From contig JAUNWB010000037.1 of NCBI GenBank assembly GCA_030540535.1, forward strand, positions 1 through 9,035: a stretch of 9,035 bases of DNA, given 5' to 3'. The DNA comes from Elusimicrobiales bacterium (lineage in GTDB: Bacteria > Elusimicrobiota > Elusimicrobia > Elusimicrobiales > Elusimicrobiaceae). Shown here in pieces: positions 6,926-9,035 of the stretch; within the stretch, counting starts at the first letter, position 1; every line of letters starts with the position of its first letter. Both the position numbers and the translations under genes were made by a program. The notes beneath the pieces are model-generated. The model saw only the letters and a list, made by a program, of their open reading frames with translations, did no database searches and was not told the origin of the DNA.

Positions 6926-8335
6926 CTATTTTAAATAAGGGGCCGTCAGTTTTTCCCCAAATTCGATTAAAGCAAGCGTGTCTTTTTTGGTCGCGCTTTC
7001 GGCGTAAATGCGCAAGAGCGGTTCCGTGCCGGACGGACGCAGGAGCAGCCACTCGTCGTTTTCCAAAATAATTTTAAGGCCGTCTAACGTGGAAAATTCC
7101 GCCACTTTGCGCCCATTGATTTTTTTGGGTAATTTTTTGCGGAGCTTTTCCGTCAGTGCGGCTTTGTCGGCCGGTTTGGAAAGCGGCAAATCTTTGCGCA
7201 AATAAACGGACGCACCGTATTCCTGTGCCACCGCCGCGCACAGTTCGCTGGCTTTTTGGCCCGTAACGGCCATTACTTCCAAGAAGGCCAAGGCTACGGT
7301 CAAACCGTCGCGGTCGGGCAAGTTGCCCTTCCAGGCAAATCCGCCGGATTCTTCCACGCCGAAGGCCACGTCTTCCAGCGCCATGCGTTCGGCCACGTGC
7401 TTGAAACCTACGCCCACTTCTTCAAACAGCATATTATATTGGCGGGCGATACGTTTAAGCAGATAGCCCATGGAAACCGTTTGCACGATTTTGCCTTTGA
7501 GTTTTTTGTTTTTAATTAAATAATCGCAAAGTACCGCGGCGATGACGCACGGAGTTAAATAGGTTCCTTTTTCGTCCACCAGGGCCACGCGGTCGCCGTC
7601 ACCGTCGAACGCCACGCCCAGGGCGGCTTTTTTCTCCACCACCGTTTTCTTTAAAACAGACAGGTTCTTTTCTACGGGTTCAGGCTGCGCGCCGCCGAAA
7701 GTGGGATCATGTTCGGCCCGGAGAGCGATAACCTGTTTTTCGGACAGGAATTTTTCCATATATCCGGCCGCGGCGCCGTGCATGTAATCCATCACCACTT
7801 TGCCTTTAAAGGTTTTAATTTTTTTAAGATTCACGTGGGAAGCCACGTATTTAAAATAGACGTCGGAGCAGTCTTTTTGTTCCGCTTTTTGGCCGTACAA
7901 AAAGAGGACGGAATTCTGGTCGAGCAATTCTTCCACTTCTTTGGTAACGCGCGCGGAAGCCGAGCCGCCCGCCAATTTGATTTTAATGCCGTTGTAATTG
8001 GCCGGATTGTGGCTGGCGGTGACCATAATGCTCATCCAAAATTTGCTTAAACTCAAACACGCGGCGACGGGAGTGGAGACGGGCCGGTCCGACAGAGTGA
8101 CGTCGATTTTATTGGAGCGGAAAATGCTGGCGATATCGGCCGCGAACAGGTCGGACATAAAGCGGCGATCGAACCCGACGAAGATTTTGGGCATTTTGCC
8201 TTTTTCGTCGCTGGGAGCGTTTTCGTTAATATAATCGGCCAGCGCCTGTGCGACGCGGCGGACGTTTTCAAAAGTAAAATTCCAAGCGATTACGCCTCTC
8301 CAACCGTCGGTGCCGAACTTAATTTCAGATGCCAT
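6926..8335 (-). CDS. Phosphoglucomutase/phosphomannomutase (alpha-D-phosphohexomutase)
   Basis: The 469-residue length suits the four-domain phosphohexomutase family. The sequence opens with FGTDGWRG (7-14). The catalytic phosphoserine loop TASHNP has Ser108 at its centre. The Mg-binding loop DGDGDR spans 244-249. The sugar-binding loop GVEESGG is at 326-332. The C-terminal phosphate-binding loop RPSGTEP is at 433-439. All the key residues are present. The family interconverts 1- and 6-phosphohexoses through a bisphosphate intermediate in the cytoplasm. The EESGG loop points to phosphoglucomutase-like rather than GlmM-type (usually GEQSGH) specificity, but glucose against mannose cannot be settled here. 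A good ribosome binding site (AGGGAG, 8346-8341) lies 5 nt before the ATG. Products would supply sugar nucleotides for LPS or glycan, or enter glycogen metabolism. It is probably co-transcribed with the downstream receiver gene. Confidence 0.92.
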   Translation of the reverse strand: MASEIKFGTDGWRGVIAWNFTFENVRRVAQALADYINENAPSDEKGKMPKIFVGFDRRFMSDLFAADIASIFRSNKIDVTLSDRPVSTPVAACLSLSKFWMSIMVTASHNPANYNGIKIKLAGGSASARVTKEVEELLDQNSVLFLYGQKAEQKDCSDVYFKYVASHVNLKKIKTFKGKVVMDYMHGAAAGYMEKFLSEKQVIALRAEHDPTFGGAQPEPVEKNLSVLKKTVVEKKAALGVAFDGDGDRVALVDEKGTYLTPCVIAAVLCDYLIKNKKLKGKIVQTVSMGYLLKRIARQYNMLFEEVGVGFKHVAERMALEDVAFGVEESGGFAWKGNLPDRDGLTVALAFLEVMAVTGQKASELCAAVAQEYGASVYLRKDLPLSKPADKAALTEKLRKKLPKKINGRKVAEFSTLDGLKIILENDEWLLLRPSGTEPLLRIYAESATKKDTLALIEFGEKLTAPYLK

Positions 8336-8441
8336 ACTCTCTCCCTGATTTGTAAGGTAAATCCGTTTTCCAATTTCCGTACGAATATATTTCTGCCATT
8401 TATCGCCGCCTTTAGCCCGTTTATAAAATCCGTTTGCGCGG

Positions 8442-8488
8442 AAAAAAAGGCATTTTACCTGTCCGACTGTAAGGAGTTGTAAAATGCC
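8442..8488 (-). terminator. Intrinsic terminator downstream of ssrA
   Basis: On the minus strand GGCATTTTAC (8488-8479) and GTAAAATGCC (8458-8449) form a perfect 10-bp stem around a 20-nt loop, followed by seven T (8448-8442). It lies about 200 nt beyond the mature tmRNA 3' end and would end the precursor transcript before the mutase leader. The large loop makes it somewhat atypical. Confidence 0.65.
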
Positions 8489-8532
8489 CGCGCAACACTG
8501 GATTTTATGGGCATTGGCGGCCAGTCTTTTTC

Positions 8533-8560
8533 GTTCTTTTTCTGCTGCCAGAAAAAGAAC
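8533..8560. repeat. Perfect 12-bp inverted repeat with 4-nt loop
   Basis: GTTCTTTTTCTG (8533-8544), CTGC spacer, CAGAAAAAGAAC (8549-8560). The stem is AT-rich and no T run follows at normal distance on either strand, so it is not a standard terminator. It could be an RNA-processing hairpin in the tmRNA precursor tail or a protein-binding palindrome. Confidence 0.6.
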
Positions 8561-8575
8561 AAAATCTTTATAAAT

Positions 8576-8680
8576 CGGCGCGCGAATTTCTGGGCCTTTC
8601 TAGGCGCGGGAATCCGAGCGTATACCCAAGAAGTATCCGAGGATAACCGCAACAACGAAAGGCGCGAAATTCGCCAGCCG
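8576..8680. repeat. Imperfect long inverted repeat (about 105 nt) next to ssrA
   Basis: Nested complementary arms: CGGC 8576-8579 with GCCG 8677-8680; GCGAATTTC 8582-8590 with GAAATTCGC 8666-8674; GCCTTTC 8594-8600 with GAAAGGC 8657-8663; then short pairings GCGG/CCGC, ATCC/GGAT and ATAC/GTAT around a loop near 8626-8632. The whole segment can fold into one long interrupted hairpin. It could be a dispersed palindromic element, a miniature mobile element or a structured trailer of the tmRNA precursor. Copy number in the genome cannot be judged from here. Confidence 0.55.
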
Positions 8681-8686
8681 AAAAAG

Positions 8687-9030
8687 TGGAGGTGGGGGGA
8701 TTCGCACCCCCGTCCGAACATCCTCTCCTCCCAGGCGCTACAAGTTTAGCTTCGCTTAATTAACCGCAACCTAAGCGCGAAGCGGCACGTTTGCGGTTTG
8801 GTTCGTTGGTCTTAGGCAAAGCCGGACGAACCGCGCCCGCTTTGCAGCATTCCATGTGATAACCGCGGTCTTTCAGCGCATGGAAGACGCCAAAAGCGCG
8901 GTGGGACTAAGCGTTAGCCCAAGCGACTTGATTGTCGTTAGTTATTTTTGTGGCCCTATTTTAGCCGGCCTGGCCAACCGGCACTTGCTCCCGGGCGGCA
9001 ACAGATACCCGTCGAATCTATTACACCCCC
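8687..9030 (-). ncRNA. ssrA: tmRNA (transfer-messenger RNA, ssrA)
   Basis: The gene is complete at 344 nt. The 5' end GGGGGUG (9030-9024) pairs over 7 bp, with one G-U, with CACCUCC (8694-8688). The hallmark GAUUCGACGGG follows the 5' end. The T arm is a 5-bp stem (8711-8707 with 8699-8695) with loop UGCGAAU. The discriminator A is at 8687; the next bases are CTTTTT, so the CCA tail is not encoded and must be added. The tag frame lies within 8939-8907: after AAUAACU, the codons from AAC read NDNQVAWANA and end at TAG (8909-8907). With SmpB, tmRNA frees stalled ribosomes and marks the nascent protein for proteolysis. Two oddities are G at the usually invariant second loop base of the T arm, and a tag ending ANA instead of the common ALAA. 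The promoter is outside the window. Confidence 0.95.
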
Positions 9031-9035
9031 GTAAA

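Larger units (their letters stand above)
8336..8686. other. Intergenic stretch between ssrA and the phosphohexomutase gene
   Basis: These 351 bases hold no convincing protein gene. From right to left they contain a 105-nt imperfect hairpin element directly after the tmRNA 3' end, a perfect 12-bp AT-rich inverted repeat, an intrinsic terminator, and the leader of the mutase gene. A TATATT on the minus strand in the leader (around 8385-8390) could be a -10 but lacks a clear -35. Confidence 0.6.

Noticed and set aside
7709..8050. Plus-strand open frame of 113 codons opposite the mutase
   Set aside because: It is an antisense shadow. The minus frame carries all phosphohexomutase active-site loops.
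8600..8675. Short hydrophobic minus-strand frame (about 25 residues, APFVVAVILGYFLG...)
   Set aside because: It has no start codon or ribosome binding site and lies within the long palindrome. The membrane-like look is probably a chance product of base composition.
8455..8721. Minus-strand open frame of 88 codons
   Set aside because: It starts inside the tmRNA T arm, runs through the hairpins and ends inside the terminator stem. There is no ribosome binding site or protein-like pattern.
1..9035. CRISPR array, IS element or prophage signature
   Set aside because: I saw no regularly spaced repeats, transposase, integrase or phage genes. The only repeats are the local inverted repeats near ssrA.

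Overview
The window looks like chromosomal core sequence from a diderm (Gram-negative-type) bacterium of roughly even GC content. It has an LptF/LptG-type lipopolysaccharide export permease pair, two exported proteins with cleavable signal peptides, a phosphohexomutase and a tmRNA. The large protein at the left edge resembles SprA (Sov), the outer-membrane translocon of type 9 secretion, but the promoter-like sequences are of the ordinary -35/-10 type rather than the Bacteroidota type. My best guess is a lineage outside Bacteroidota, such as Elusimicrobiota or Fibrobacterota. This is an inference from general impression, not proof.

Layout, left to right. (1) 1-2945, minus: the first 981 codons of a giant SprA-like secreted or outer-membrane protein that runs off the left edge. 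(2) 2946-3077: its probable promoter and an intrinsic terminator for the next gene. (3) 3078-4157, minus: an exported protease of the chymotrypsin fold whose expected catalytic serine is cysteine. (4) 4158-4297: a divergent promoter region in which both start codons sit 6 nt downstream of a -10-like hexamer, suggesting leaderless or nearly leaderless mRNAs. (5) 4298-6483, plus: tandem lptF-lptG-like permease genes overlapping by one base. (6) 6500-6540: a bidirectional terminator between convergent units. (7) 6556-8335, minus: a phosphoglucomutase/phosphomannomutase gene followed 7 nt later by a stand-alone CheY-like receiver. (8) 8336-8686: no convincing gene, but three inverted repeats, one a likely intrinsic terminator and one a roughly 105-nt imperfect hairpin element next to ssrA. 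(9) 8687-9030, minus: a complete tmRNA gene with an unusual predicted tag.

Functionally, much of the window concerns the cell envelope: surface protein export (SprA-like), exported proteolysis, LPS transport (LptFG) and hexose-phosphate interconversion that could feed LPS or glycan synthesis. The receiver and tmRNA are regulatory or housekeeping. No CRISPR array, IS element, tRNA, rRNA or toxin-antitoxin pair was seen. The items most worth follow-up are the SprA-like protein, the Cys-for-Ser protease, the leaderless divergent promoters, and the tmRNA tag with the hairpin element beside it.
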